Assembly: GCA_028702535.1 (NCBI GenBank)
Contig: JAQVOR010000029.1
Location: 1-33,241, forward strand
DNA: 33,241 nucleotides
DNA from: Bacteroidales bacterium
GTDB taxonomy: Bacteria > Bacteroidota > Bacteroidia > Bacteroidales > ML635J-15
Reading direction: 5' to 3'
Shown: positions 8,441 to 17,095 of the stretch, one piece after another
Numbering within the stretch: position 1 is the first letter of the stretch
Layout: every line of letters starts with the position of its first letter
Position numbers and translations under genes: made by a program
Notes under the pieces: generated by a model
Told to the model about the DNA's origin: nothing
Seen by the model: the letters and a program-made list of their open reading frames with translations, nothing else
Databases searched by the model: none

Positions 8441-8501
8441 AACGGCGAAGCCTGTCGAACTAAAGTTTATTACTTCCTTTGGTCGTGAGGGCTTCGCCGT
8501 T
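8441..8501. repeat. 12-bp inverted repeat, possible terminator stem
   Basis: AACGGCGAAGCC at 8441-8452 is a perfect inverse of GGCTTCGCCGTT at 8490-8501, with a 37-nt loop. The right arm is followed by GTTTG rather than a clean T run. It may end transcription from the glycosyltransferase pair, or be another palindromic repeat unit. Confidence 0.55.
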
Positions 8502-8571
8502 GTTTGACAATAATTATTCAAGTTTTATTGCTTCATATTCCGCTCATTTAAACTTTTAAAACAAGAAAGTT

Positions 8572-8654
8572 ATGAAAAATAGATTTTTTATTTCATAACA
8601 CTGCTTTCTATATTTGTATTTGCAAACTGCAAACAATTTTTTGGTAAAAAATAG
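8572..8654 (+). pseudogene. Decayed lipoprotein leader, frameshifted
   Basis: An ATG at 8572 starts MKNRFFIS and then meets a stop. A frame shift in the run of T at about 8584-8593 restores a leader-like reading, ITLLSIFVFANCKQFFGKK, ending at TAG 8652-8654. The hydrophobic stretch followed by FANC resembles a lipoprotein signal and lipobox. Two intact lipoprotein genes with similar leaders follow at 8730 and 9479, so this may be what is left of a third member. Confidence 0.4.
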
Positions 8655-8686
8655 ACCATTCATGGCTCATTTCAGTAAAAAACATA

Positions 8687-8694
8687 TATATTTG
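8687..8694 (+). promoter_or_regulatory. Candidate -7 box for the lipoprotein pair
   Basis: TATATTTG matches TAnnTTTG 35 nt before the ATG at 8730. No clear -33 TTTG is seen. Confidence 0.35.
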
Positions 8695-8729
8695 GAATCT
8701 CTATTTAAAACATATAACAAATTAAAACT

Positions 8730-9452
8730 ATGAAAACAAACATTTATCTATTTATTATTATTGCAGTATTTTTATCCTGCAAAGGAGGAAATCAAAAAAA
8801 CAACAGCACCGAAACTTTGGGCTCAGTGGAACAAGAAAATGAGATTGGAGAAGAAACAAATGACGCAAAAGCTGTGAACATTAAAGATCTATTTCTGCTT
8901 CTACCCAATGATGCGTTTCCAATCGAAGAAATCAGCACAGACAATCGTAAGCTGCTACTCAACAATATTGGTAAAGAAAAAGCTTTTGATATTGCATCAA
9001 CTCCAATTGATGTTTGCGATGTACAAAACAGATTCCTCGACCTTACCGGAATGCAATATGGGTGGGAAATGTGCTATTGGAATTTAGAAGACACACGCAA
9101 ATTAGTAGCCATAAATAATATGACAGAATCGGGAAGTAAAATAAGAATATTCTTCTACGAAAACGGAAAACTTACCGAAGATTTCGATTATCAACTTGGC
9201 GGAAATCAAAACTATTCATTAACCGATTTTGTTGATATTTCACAACTATCACCCGATACCCAAAAGTTTGCGAAACAGCAATTTACCAAAGGTGCGTATA
9301 ATCTATATTATAAACTACCCCAAAACGGCACTTCGCTAAAAGTAAGTATCGACACCTATCAGTTAATGAATTATGATGAAACTTATGAGATTCCTTATGA
9401 GGCAACTAAAGAAGTTTCATTAAATTGGAAAAACGAAAAATGGGAAAAATAA
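8730..9452 (+). CDS. Lipoprotein of unknown function
   Basis: 240 residues. The N-terminus is a lipoprotein signal with lipobox VFLSC, so C17 would be acylated. A low-complexity linker rich in N, E and T follows (about 20-48). The rest is a soluble domain with no family I recognise (KDLFLLLPNDAFPIEEI and later YGWEMCYWNLED). The next gene is 26 nt downstream, is also a lipoprotein, and also has its cysteine at position 17 followed by a GGNQKK/GGNQKN segment. The two are probably co-expressed envelope proteins, but their bodies do not look alike. Function unknown. Confidence 0.82.
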   Translation: MKTNIYLFIIIAVFLSCKGGNQKNNSTETLGSVEQENEIGEETNDAKAVNIKDLFLLLPNDAFPIEEISTDNRKLLLNNIGKEKAFDIASTPIDVCDVQNRFLDLTGMQYGWEMCYWNLEDTRKLVAINNMTESGSKIRIFFYENGKLTEDFDYQLGGNQNYSLTDFVDISQLSPDTQKFAKQQFTKGAYNLYYKLPQNGTSLKVSIDTYQLMNYDETYEIPYEATKEVSLNWKNEKWEK

Positions 9453-9478
9453 TACATCAACAGTAAAAACTTTTAAAA

Positions 9479-10528
9479 ATGAACAAAATAATTTATTTTG
9501 TAGTAATCCTTGTCATTTTAGCAGCGTGTGGCGGCAATCAAAAAAAAACAGACACACAACAAAACAGCGTAAAGTACGAAACGTACCACAATGTCCGCTA
9601 CAACTACACCGTTGAATATCCCGATTTCTTAATTCCGCAAGGTGAAGCACCAAACCAAGATGGGCAAAAATTTATCTCAGAAGACAAAAAAATCAAATTG
9701 TTAGTTTATTACGAGTACAAAATCGACTTCAATTCAGATGGAGAACACCTTCCAATTGGTGAAGCTTATAAAGAAGCATTAAACTCGAAGGATGAAGTTT
9801 TAGATAAAAAATTAGAAAGCAATCACTATGTTATCAAATATAAGGTAGATAATATGTTGCACACTGATTACGCCATACTTGATGACTATAGATATTTTAA
9901 TATTTGCTTTGAATATCCCGAAGAAGAAAAAGAAATGATGGAAAGTATTATTGAACGTGTAATAGAATCATTCAAAGTAGAAGATTTAGACGTTAGCAAT
10001 GCTTCTGATGAAGATGTTGAAGATATATTTCTCACTATTCTAAAGAGTTTCCTAAATGATTGCTATTGGGAACAAAACTTTAACAGCTTATTGCGTGATA
10101 ATGACAAAACACTCGCAAAATACATTGATCCAAAAATGGACATAAGACGCTACCACGCTCCTGGCACTATATCTATATTAGCATCAAGAGAGGAAGATTT
10201 TGGTTTTAACTCGTATTCAGATTTTGAAAGCAAACCAGAAAGAAACGACAAAGTAATAATTGAATATTTGTTAGAAGATAATCACCCTTGCGATGCTATA
10301 TTTGATCAAAACAATATAATATATTACCAATATTTGCAAAAACTTTCTGACGTTGTTGTTGATAATGAGACCTTTGAGACAGCACCTGTAGATTTAGCTT
10401 ATGCAAATGCCGATATTGTGGCGGTTTATACTCCCAATGAATATGGCAATCCACGGGGGTTTTATTTTGTAAATACTCCAGAGGGCTGGAAACTTGCTTT
10501 TGTGGATGATTCGTTGTGTGGGGCGTAG
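9479..10528 (+). CDS. Lipoprotein of unknown function
   Basis: 349 residues, with a lipoprotein signal (VILAAC, C17) followed by GGNQKKTDTQQNS, close to the start of the preceding lipoprotein. A domain at about 30-170 begins YHNVRYNYTVEYPDFL, a pattern often seen in exported Bacteroidota proteins. A second part (about 185-349) ends in GFYFVNTPEGWKLAFVDD. I recognise no catalytic motif. It ends in TAG, unusual here, and faces a minus-strand restriction-modification remnant. The 57-nt gap to the remnant shows no strong terminator hairpin. Function unknown. Confidence 0.82.
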   Translation: MNKIIYFVVILVILAACGGNQKKTDTQQNSVKYETYHNVRYNYTVEYPDFLIPQGEAPNQDGQKFISEDKKIKLLVYYEYKIDFNSDGEHLPIGEAYKEALNSKDEVLDKKLESNHYVIKYKVDNMLHTDYAILDDYRYFNICFEYPEEEKEMMESIIERVIESFKVEDLDVSNASDEDVEDIFLTILKSFLNDCYWEQNFNSLLRDNDKTLAKYIDPKMDIRRYHAPGTISILASREEDFGFNSYSDFESKPERNDKVIIEYLLEDNHPCDAIFDQNNIIYYQYLQKLSDVVVDNETFETAPVDLAYANADIVAVYTPNEYGNPRGFYFVNTPEGWKLAFVDDSLCGA

Positions 10529-10585
10529 AGGGAGAGAAATTGCAACTAATTAATAATATTGTTTTTCAATTTTGATAAATGCACA

Positions 10586-10894
10586 TTATTTTATAAACCT
10601 TATTTGGAGGTTCAAAGTAAAATATAATTGTTCGTTCTCCTGATAAATTTCTCCAAATCCGTGTTTTGACGAACTTGCTGTTTCAAGTTTTGTATTATGT
10701 AACAAATAGTTTTCGAATTCATTTCGATTATAAATGTGATAGCACAAAACGTCTCCATTTTCTTTTATAATCAGGTAACCACCCGTTGCATCATATTGTC
10801 CTGTCCATACTTTGGACGGCATCATTCCAAGTGCAACATCAGTTAAAAACCGTTTGATTTTATATTCATAAAATTTAAGCTTCTGCGTCTGATT
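10586..10894 (-). pseudogene. C-terminal fragment of a HpaII-like restriction endonuclease
   Basis: The annotatable frame from an internal ATG (10825) gives only 79 residues, but clear coding continues upstream to 10882 (KLKFYEYKIKRFLTDVALG). The frame is closed by TAG at 10895-10897. Segments such as YDATGGYLIIKENGDVLCYH, NRNEFENYLLHNTKLETAS and the end LNLQIRFIK look to me like the C-terminus of the HpaII family of type II endonucleases (full length about 350 residues). Roughly the first 70 percent is missing. Just upstream, in another frame, is the end of a C5-cytosine methyltransferase, the expected partner type. It is almost certainly inactive. The HpaII name rests on memory of the family, not on a search. 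Confidence 0.65.
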
Positions 10895-10967
10895 CTACAA
10901 TTTTAAAATTGTCTGAAAAACCTTGAAGTCTGGTCCATTTTCTTGGTGTCATTTTTCTTATATTCTT
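10875..10967 (-). pseudogene. C-terminal fragment of a C5-cytosine DNA methyltransferase
   Basis: In the frame ending at TAA 10875-10877 the minus strand reads KNIRKMTPRKWTRLQGFSDN followed by FKIVESDAEA. The RKxTPRExxRLQGFxDxF pattern is the late conserved block (motif IX/X area) of 5-methylcytosine methyltransferases. It normally continues into a YKQxGNSV block, which is absent: the frame ends and the HpaII-like fragment takes over in another frame. The upstream side runs into a GC-richer repeat (from about 10967). So only about 30 codons of the methyltransferase survive. Confidence 0.75.
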
Positions 10968-11053
10968 TGGGCGTGACCACAAGGGTCGGGCTATACGCTA
11001 CAAGTCCTCGCTCGTACCTCGCTGTGGGCTTTACGCTTCTATCCCTCACGCAA
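10967..11053. repeat. GC-richer dispersed-repeat-like block
   Basis: An 87-base block reading TTTGGGCGTGACC, then GGGTCGGGCTATACGCTAC, and closing CTTCTATCCCTCACGC. It is far richer in GC than its surroundings. Bacteroidota genomes carry many extragenic repeats with the same GGGCGT...TCGGGCTATnCGCT...TATCCCTnACGC frame. It lies exactly between the methyltransferase fragment and the stop codon of the HNH gene, so it may mark the recombination or insertion boundary. Confidence 0.65.
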
Positions 11054-11057
11054 AGAC

Positions 11058-11825
11058 TTATCCGCGAAAGATATTATCATTATGGTATTTAAGGAACTCT
11101 TGCGAAGGAATAAATTTATCTGGAAGTGTAATTTTTTGTTTATTGTATTTGAGAAATAAATCTGCTATGGATTGATTTTCTTTATGTTCAAAGATAGCGT
11201 CAGAAATTTTAATTTTATAATCGGTAGTGATAGTTAAAAAACCTTTATCAAAGGCTTGGTCGTGTATTGAATTTAAACATAAACCATTTCTGGGGTTAAT
11301 TCTTTGCTCTTTATTTAAACACCAAGGAATAATATGACTTGCTACCAACAAATCAGAAATCTCTATACCTGTGATACAACACTTTTGATAATATGCAGAT
11401 AAAACTGAAGACCGAAAGAAATTTTGGTTTACTCTTGTTTTTATAAGTCGTTCAACATCTTTTCCTTCTGGCAAATCTGTTAAATCTATTTGATTTGTTT
11501 CTATGATAGTTTTATTTTGAAATTGAGAAATTAACCTCTCACTTTCATAAGCTAATTCTTCCCAATTACCGTGAAATTCATCCCAAATAACTTTTTCTAA
11601 TTTCGCACCATTTGCCAAACCCGTAATTCCTCTCTTCCTTAATTCAGGGTCTAATCTTCCTATATTGCCAATTTTCATATTTAAGGCTGATGTCGAACGC
11701 CCAATAATATTAGCATATTTTATTATAGTTGGATGTGCTTTGTTACTGTTCTTAAATGGAATTTTACAGTAAACATTAAATGCTACTATCGTTTGTTCTC
11801 TTGTCCAATTATGTGATTTAGCCAT
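11058..11825 (-). CDS. HNH endonuclease (putative restriction type)
   Basis: 255 residues. The N-terminal ~100 residues start WTREQTIVAFNVYCKIPF and contain ELRKRGITGLANGAKLEKVI, a module often fused to HNH nucleases annotated as putative restriction enzymes. The HNH domain spans about 145-200: CCITGIE, then the metal-binding SHI (H164) and NPRNGLCLNSIHDQAFDKG (N180, H188, D189). All expected catalytic residues are present, so it should cut DNA. Its start overlaps the preceding small gene by 8 nt, and a GC-rich repeat begins 4 nt beyond its stop. No methyltransferase accompanies it apart from the decayed remnant. It is probably a defence or mobile-element nuclease; the target is unknown. Confidence 0.85.
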   Translation of the reverse strand: MAKSHNWTREQTIVAFNVYCKIPFKNSNKAHPTIIKYANIIGRSTSALNMKIGNIGRLDPELRKRGITGLANGAKLEKVIWDEFHGNWEELAYESERLISQFQNKTIIETNQIDLTDLPEGKDVERLIKTRVNQNFFRSSVLSAYYQKCCITGIEISDLLVASHIIPWCLNKEQRINPRNGLCLNSIHDQAFDKGFLTITTDYKIKISDAIFEHKENQSIADLFLKYNKQKITLPDKFIPSQEFLKYHNDNIFRG

Positions 11826-12030
11826 TATTTGATTCGCATATATTTAGATTATTGACGTTGTAATCACATATTAATTCATCTAATAGTTCTTTTGTTATAT
11901 CAGAACTACCTTGCAAAATCTGAAGAAATATTTCAATCCTATCATCTGATGAAAGCGTATTTAGTTTTTCATCATCCCGAAAAAAACTCATAAAATCCTC
12001 TCTATTCATGTTTTTAGATGTTTGTTTCAT
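11818..12030 (-). CDS. Small protein of unknown function, coupled to the HNH nuclease
   Basis: 70 residues, acidic, predicted mostly helical (NREDFMSFFRDDEKLNTLSS, then DRIEIFLQILQGSSDITKEL). There is no signal peptide, membrane span or metal motif. Its ATG overlaps the stop of the upstream 68-residue gene in a TAATG arrangement, and its own end overlaps the HNH start by 8 nt, so the three are translated together. A second start at the internal Met of NMNREDF is possible. I recognise no family. It could be a partner or inhibitor of the nuclease, but that is only a guess from position. Confidence 0.65.
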   Translation of the reverse strand: MKQTSKNMNREDFMSFFRDDEKLNTLSSDDRIEIFLQILQGSSDITKELLDELICDYNVNNLNICESNNG

Positions 12031-12236
12031 TATGCAACTAGTTTTTGCGTTAGGGATAGAAGTGGAAATCCTTTTAGATAAGAAAGTGCATCTTTTTTGT
12101 AAAAACTACAAACTCCATTATTATGATTATGCAAATAATGTGTAAAAGAAGCTAACTTAGAATTATCTGAGTCAATTGTTTTTATTTTAAACAATTTTCC
12201 ATCAATACTTTCTATATTAATCCGCACTTTGGCCAT
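12030..12236 (-). CDS. Small protein of unknown function, first gene of the HNH unit
   Basis: 68 residues, basic, starting MAKVRINIESIDGKLFKIKT and containing two closely spaced histidines (HYLHNHNN). There is no signal peptide or membrane span. It is the first of three overlapping genes leading to the HNH endonuclease. It starts 102 nt downstream of the valS stop on the same strand. I recognise no family; tight coupling supports it being real. Confidence 0.6.
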   Translation of the reverse strand: MAKVRINIESIDGKLFKIKTIDSDNSKLASFTHYLHNHNNGVCSFYKKDALSYLKGFPLLSLTQKLVA

Positions 12237-12338
12237 GCTTTCTTATTTATCGGTAAAGCTAATGAAAATTGTAAAAACTATTAGTCAAACTCTTAATTTT
12301 TATTCACATTCTTTTACATAGACTTTAATACAACATCC

Positions 12339-14969
12339 CTACCCTTTCAGTTTTGCTACTTGTTCTTTTAAAATTTCGATTTTCGCTACTGCATCTGCTT
12401 GCTTTTTGCGTTCGATTTCGAGAACTGCTGTGGGTGCGTTATTTACAAAGCGTTCATTTCCAAGCTTTTTCATAACAGAATTTAAGAATCCTTCGGTATA
12501 TTTTAGTTCTTCTTCAATTTTTTTGATTTCTTCATCTTTATCAATTAAATTGTCTAAAGGGATAAAATATTCATGTGCTTTAATTAAAAAACTTGCAGCA
12601 TTATCTAACTTATTATCAATAAATTGGATTTCTTCGAGTTTACCTAATCTCTGGATAATTGAGTTAAACTTACTATTATATTCACCGTGTTTAACAATAT
12701 TAAGTTGTAGTTTTTCTCTTAGTGGTAAGTTTTTTTCTTGACGGATATTTCTGATATTTGTAACAACATCCATGCAGTCTTCAAAATCTGAGATTATTTT
12801 TTTGTCAAACTTTTCAATTGTAGGCCATTGTGCAATTACAATAGATTCAACATCATGATCATTTTTGAGGAACTGCCACAACTCTTCGGTAATAAATGGC
12901 ATAAACGGAGCAAGTAACAAAGTAAGTTTCTTAAAAAACTCTAAACTTTGATTGTATGTTACAGCGTCAATTGGTTTTTGATAATCTGGCTTAATAATTT
13001 CGAGATACCAAGATGAAAAATCGTCTCTAAACAGCTTGTAAACCGTCATTAAAGCCTCTGATAACCTAAAATCATCATATTGCGAATTAAGAGTTTCAAT
13101 AGTTTCGTTTAATTTTGCATCAAACCATTGAAAAGCGATATTTGAGTGTTCAGGTTGCGAAATATCATCGTCAACTTCCCAGTTCTTAACAAGTCGGAAA
13201 GCATTCCATATTTTATTTGCAAAATTTCGTCCTTGCTCGGGCAAACTATCGTCATAAAGCAAATCGCCACCAGCAGGAGAGCAAAATAACATGCCTACTC
13301 TAACACCATCGGCACCATATTTATCAATTAAAACTAGCGGATCAGGAGAGTTTCCCAATGATTTAGACATTTTACGTTTTTGTTTATCTCTAACTATTCC
13401 AGTAAGATAAACATTTGAGAAAGGTTTTTCGCCAGCATATTCGTAACCTGCAATTATCATACGAGCAACCCAAAAGAAAAGAATTTCGGGAGCGGTTACT
13501 AAGTCGTTTGTAGGATAATAATATTTAAAATCTGGATTATCTGGATTGCTTATACCGTCAAAAACTGATATTGGCCACAACCACGAGCTAAACCAAGTGT
13601 CCAAAACATCTTCGTCCTGATGTAAATCACTAATTTTAAGATTTTGATTTCCAGTTTTTTGACGAGCCAAAGCAAGAGCTTTTTCATCGGAATCTGCAAC
13701 AACAAACTCGTTTGAATTTGGCAAATAATATGCGGGTATTCTGTGTCCCCACCAAAGTTGACGACTAAGGCACCAATCACGGACATTTTCCATCCAATGT
13801 CGGTAAACGTTTTTAAATTTGGCAGGCAAAAGCTTAACGGTATCATTTTCAACGGCTTCTAAAGCAGGTTTTGAAAGATTTTCCATTTTAAGAAACCATT
13901 GCATAGATAATTTTGGCTCTATAACCGCATTAGTTCTTTCGGATCGACCAACTTTATTTGTATAATCTTCAGTTTTAACAAGTGCATCAATTTTTTCAAG
14001 CTCTTTTACTGCAAGTTCTCTGGCTTCGAATCTATCAACACCAACAAACAACTCCGCTGCTTCGTTTAGAGTGCCGTCATCATTAAAGATATCTATACTT
14101 TGAAGATTATGCCTCACTCCTATTTCGTAATCGTTTATATCGTGTGCTGGAGTGATTTTCAGACAACCAGTACCAAACTCCATATCGACATAATCGTCAA
14201 AAATAATTGGCACCTCACGATTTACCATCGGAACAATTACTCTTTTGCCTTTTAAGTTTTCAAATCTCTTATCGTTTGGATTAACACAAACGGCAGTATC
14301 ACCAAGAATTGTTTCAGGTCTAGTTGTAGCAATTGTTACGTAATTATTTTCGCCAAGTATTTGATATTTTACATAATAAAGTTTTGAATTTTCTTCAGTA
14401 TGTAAAACCTCTTCGTCTGAGACCGCTGTTTTTGCTTCAGGGTCCCAATTAACCATACGAACTCCGCGATAAATCAAACCTTTTTCGTATAAATCGCAAA
14501 AGACCTTAATTACAGATTCTGAACGAATTTCGTCCATAGTAAAACAAGTTCTTTCCCAGTCGCATGACGCACCAAGTTTTTTTAATTGCTCAAGAATAAT
14601 TCCACCATGTTTTTCTTTCCACTCCCAAGCGTGTTCGAGAAACTCATCACGAGTAAGATTATTTTTATCAATTCCATCAGCTTTTAGTTTAGCAACAACT
14701 TTAGCTTCGGTGGCAATTGAAGCATGGTCGGTTCCAGGAATCCAAACTGCATTTTTACCAAGCATTCTTGCACGACGAACCAAAATATCCTGAATGGTAT
14801 TATTAAGCATGTGTCCCATGTGCAAAACTCCTGTAACATTTGGTGGAGGAATTACATTCACATAAGGCTCACGACTATCGGGTTCTGAATGGAAATAATT
14901 TTTATCTAACCAAAACTGATACCATTTTTTCTCAATATCTTGCGATTCGTACTTTGCAGGGATTTCCAT
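12339..14969 (-). CDS. valS: Valyl-tRNA synthetase
   Basis: 876 residues, full length for the class I enzyme that charges tRNA-Val in the cytosol. The HIGH-type motif is HMGH (50-53) within [13 protein letters not shown], and the KMSKS loop is complete (533-537, [13 protein letters not shown]). The editing (CP1) domain includes [17 protein letters not shown] (215-231). The anticodon-binding domain is in the last third, and the C-terminal coiled coil typical of ValS closes the protein ([16 protein letters not shown] to the end). It has its own strong promoter candidate just upstream and reads towards the HNH unit. The stop is TAG. Nothing is unusual in the protein. Confidence 0.98.
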   Translation of the reverse strand: MEIPAKYESQDIEKKWYQFWLDKNYFHSEPDSREPYVNVIPPPNVTGVLHMGHMLNNTIQDILVRRARMLGKNAVWIPGTDHASIATEAKVVAKLKADGIDKNNLTRDEFLEHAWEWKEKHGGIILEQLKKLGASCDWERTCFTMDEIRSESVIKVFCDLYEKGLIYRGVRMVNWDPEAKTAVSDEEVLHTEENSKLYYVKYQILGENNYVTIATTRPETILGDTAVCVNPNDKRFENLKGKRVIVPMVNREVPIIFDDYVDMEFGTGCLKITPAHDINDYEIGVRHNLQSIDIFNDDGTLNEAAELFVGVDRFEARELAVKELEKIDALVKTEDYTNKVGRSERTNAVIEPKLSMQWFLKMENLSKPALEAVENDTVKLLPAKFKNVYRHWMENVRDWCLSRQLWWGHRIPAYYLPNSNEFVVADSDEKALALARQKTGNQNLKISDLHQDEDVLDTWFSSWLWPISVFDGISNPDNPDFKYYYPTNDLVTAPEILFFWVARMIIAGYEYAGEKPFSNVYLTGIVRDKQKRKMSKSLGNSPDPLVLIDKYGADGVRVGMLFCSPAGGDLLYDDSLPEQGRNFANKIWNAFRLVKNWEVDDDISQPEHSNIAFQWFDAKLNETIETLNSQYDDFRLSEALMTVYKLFRDDFSSWYLEIIKPDYQKPIDAVTYNQSLEFFKKLTLLLAPFMPFITEELWQFLKNDHDVESIVIAQWPTIEKFDKKIISDFEDCMDVVTNIRNIRQEKNLPLREKLQLNIVKHGEYNSKFNSIIQRLGKLEEIQFIDNKLDNAASFLIKAHEYFIPLDNLIDKDEEIKKIEEELKYTEGFLNSVMKKLGNERFVNNAPTAVLEIERKKQADAVAKIEILKEQVAKLKG

Positions 14970-14992
14970 ATATCTTGTTTAATTTTAGTTTG

Positions 14993-15023
14993 CAAAAATA
15001 CTTTATTTATTGAAATTTTCAAA
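14993..15023 (-). promoter_or_regulatory. Promoter of valS
   Basis: On the minus strand TATTTTTG (14993-15000) is an exact TAnnTTTG -7 box, and TTTG (15020-15023) lies 19 nt upstream as the -33 box. The predicted leader before the valS ATG is under 20 nt. Both boxes and the spacing fit the Bacteroidota consensus. Confidence 0.65.
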
Positions 15024-15143
15024 TTGAAAAATTGACATAAGATTTGGAGGCAAGGAGTTTCGGGTTCCAAGCTTATATTGCAATGTTTATTCCCTACGGG
15101 AAAGCACATTAAACTTAACTGTTTTTTTACTAATATTTATGTC

Positions 15144-15180
15144 CCTTCGACAAAAGCTCAGCACATCGCAGGACATCGCC
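15144..15180. repeat. Relative of the 8313-8418 repeat family
   Basis: CCTTCGACAAAAGCTCAGCA followed by CATCGCAGGACATCGC resembles the units at 8350 and 8389 (CTTCGGCAGGCTCAG...CATCGCAG). It lies in the gap between nqrF and valS. Confidence 0.5.
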
Positions 15181-15203
15181 TAACGGACAAAAAAATGATA
15201 TCA

Positions 15204-16463
15204 CTATCCGCCAAAATCATCAAATGCAATCATTTCTTCTGGAACACCGAGATTATCTAACATTTTGAAAACTGCATCATTCATCATAGGTGGTCCGCAA
15301 AGATAATACTCTATCTCTTCAGGTTCTTCGTTATTTACCAAATAATTATCATAAATTACTTTATGTATAAATCCTGTATATCCATCCCAATTATCTTCTT
15401 CTTTTGGTTCTGACAGAGCAATATGGAAAGTAAAGTTTGGAAATGCTTTTTCAATTTCTCTAAATTCATCTTCGTAAAACACTTCACGCTTAGACCTTGC
15501 ACCATACCAAAAAGTAGCTTTACGGCCAGTTTTTATGGTTTCAAATAAGTCAAAAATATGAGAGCGCATAGGAGCCATTCCTGCTCCCCCGCCGATAAAC
15601 ATCATTTCTCTCTCTGTTTGCTTAATGTGGAACTCTCCATAAGGTCCAGATATCATAACTTTATCGCCAGGTTTACGAGAAAAAGTAAACGAAGAACAAA
15701 CTCCAGGATTCACTTTCATAAATGATTTTGTTTTTCTATCCCAAGGAGGTGTTGCAATACGAATATTCAGCATAATAATATTACCCTCGGCAGGATGGTT
15801 AGCCATAGAGTATGCACGAAAAGTTTCTTCATCATTTTTCATTTTAAGACTCCACAAATTTAGTGCGTCCCAATCTTCGCGAAATTCATCTTCAACTTCA
15901 ATATCTTTAGAAAAATCAACATCAATTTTTGGGACATCAATTTGTATATATCCACCTGATAAGAAATCCAGATTTTCGCCATCTGGTAACTTAACAACAA
16001 ACTCTTTGATAAAAGTAGCGACATTTCGATTTGAAACAACTTCACACTCCCATTTTTTAACTCCGATTACTTCTGGTGGAAGCTCAATTTTCATATCATT
16101 TCGAACTTTTACCTGACAAGCAAGTCTCCAATAGTTTTGCTGTTCTTTACGTGTAAAAAAGCCTGTTTCGGTTGGTAAAATCACTCCACCACCTTCAACT
16201 ATACGACATTTACACATACCGCAAGTGCCACCTCCTCCGCAAGCAGACGGAACAAATATTTTTTGCTCGCTAAGTGCTTGCAAAAGCGAAGTTCCAGGTT
16301 CAATAATCATCGGGTCTCCATCATTAATAGTAATTTTAACATCACCTTGAGGAGTTAGTTTTTTCTTGGCAAGTAACAACATCATGACAAGTGCAATTAT
16401 TATAATAAGGAAAACCGTTATTGCACTAATTATAATTAAAGTTTGTGTTGACAGAAATATCAT
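15204..16463 (-). CDS. nqrF: Na+-translocating NADH:quinone reductase subunit F
   Basis: The electron-input subunit. It oxidises NADH through FAD and passes electrons to a [2Fe-2S] cluster. I place the start at 16463 (419 residues); a start at 16508 would add 15 residues and overlap nqrE. One N-terminal membrane span (about 7-31) is followed by the ferredoxin domain with C75, C81, C84 and C116 (ACGGGGTCGMCKC). FAD binding is shown by RAYSMAN and the NAD side by GGGAGMAPMRSHI and YYLCGPPMM. It ends in the conserved IAFDDFGG. It is the last gene of the nqr operon, 10 nt after nqrE. Confidence 0.97.
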   Translation of the reverse strand: MIFLSTQTLIIISAITVFLIIIIALVMMLLLAKKKLTPQGDVKITINDGDPMIIEPGTSLLQALSEQKIFVPSACGGGGTCGMCKCRIVEGGGVILPTETGFFTRKEQQNYWRLACQVKVRNDMKIELPPEVIGVKKWECEVVSNRNVATFIKEFVVKLPDGENLDFLSGGYIQIDVPKIDVDFSKDIEVEDEFREDWDALNLWSLKMKNDEETFRAYSMANHPAEGNIIMLNIRIATPPWDRKTKSFMKVNPGVCSSFTFSRKPGDKVMISGPYGEFHIKQTEREMMFIGGGAGMAPMRSHIFDLFETIKTGRKATFWYGARSKREVFYEDEFREIEKAFPNFTFHIALSEPKEEDNWDGYTGFIHKVIYDNYLVNNEEPEEIEYYLCGPPMMNDAVFKMLDNLGVPEEMIAFDDFGG

Positions 16464-16473
16464 AGTTTTTATT

Positions 16474-17091
16474 TTACAAATTAATACCCATAAATCCCAT
16501 AAATGCAAGTCCCATAAGACCAGTTATAATAAATGTAATGCCTAATCCTTTTAATGGTTTTGGCACATTTGAATATTTGATTTTTTCGCGGATTGCAGCA
16601 ATACCAACAATCGCTAATAACCAACCTATCCCAGAGCCAAATCCAAAAACAGTAGCTTCAGCAATATTTGCATACTCTCTTTCGGCCATAAATAAAGAGC
16701 CACCAAGAATTGCACAATTTACCGCTATCAATGGCAAGAAAATCCCTAAAGAAGAGTATAATGCAGGCGAATATTTTTCAATTACCATTTCGACCAATTG
16801 CACCATAGCAGCAATAATTGCGATAAAAAGTATAAACGACAAAAACGAAAGGTCAACATTTGCAAAGTCATCAGATATCCACGAAAGTGCTCCTAATTTA
16901 AGCACATAATTTTCTAACAAGTAGTTGATTGGTAATGTAATAGTTAAGACAAAAACCACAGCCATTCCTAATCCAAAAGAAGTCTTAACAGTCTTAGAAA
17001 CAGCAAGATACGAGCACATGCCTAAAAAATAGGCAAAAACCATATTGTCAATAAAAACTGACTTTATAAAAATATTGATTAGATTTTCCAT
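16474..17091 (-). CDS. nqrE: Na+-translocating NADH:quinone reductase subunit E
   Basis: 205 residues with six predicted membrane helices, the expected length and layout. It starts [20 protein letters not shown], as NqrE typically does, and includes a conserved [14 protein letters not shown] half-helix with its cysteine. NqrE and NqrD form the inverted pair that holds an iron centre between them in the inner membrane. It starts 4 nt after nqrD. Confidence 0.97.
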   Translation of the reverse strand: MENLINIFIKSVFIDNMVFAYFLGMCSYLAVSKTVKTSFGLGMAVVFVLTITLPINYLLENYVLKLGALSWISDDFANVDLSFLSFILFIAIIAAMVQLVEMVIEKYSPALYSSLGIFLPLIAVNCAILGGSLFMAEREYANIAEATVFGFGSGIGWLLAIVGIAAIREKIKYSNVPKPLKGLGITFIITGLMGLAFMGFMGINL

Positions 17092-17095
17092 AGTT

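Larger units (their letters stand above)
8198..8729. other. Repeat-rich gap with a decayed lipoprotein leader
   Basis: These 532 bases hold no intact gene. They contain direct repeats (8313-8418), a 12-bp inverted repeat (8441-8501), a frameshifted lipoprotein-like leader (8572-8654) and a -7-like box (8687-8694), listed separately. Confidence 0.7.

Noticed and set aside
15078..15260. 60-codon plus-strand frame
   Set aside because: It overlaps a repeat and the 3' end of nqrF and has no protein-like features.
16464..16508. Longer nqrF start at 16508
   Set aside because: It would overlap nqrE by 35 nt and add residues not typical of NqrF; the ATG at 16463 gives the usual membrane-span start.
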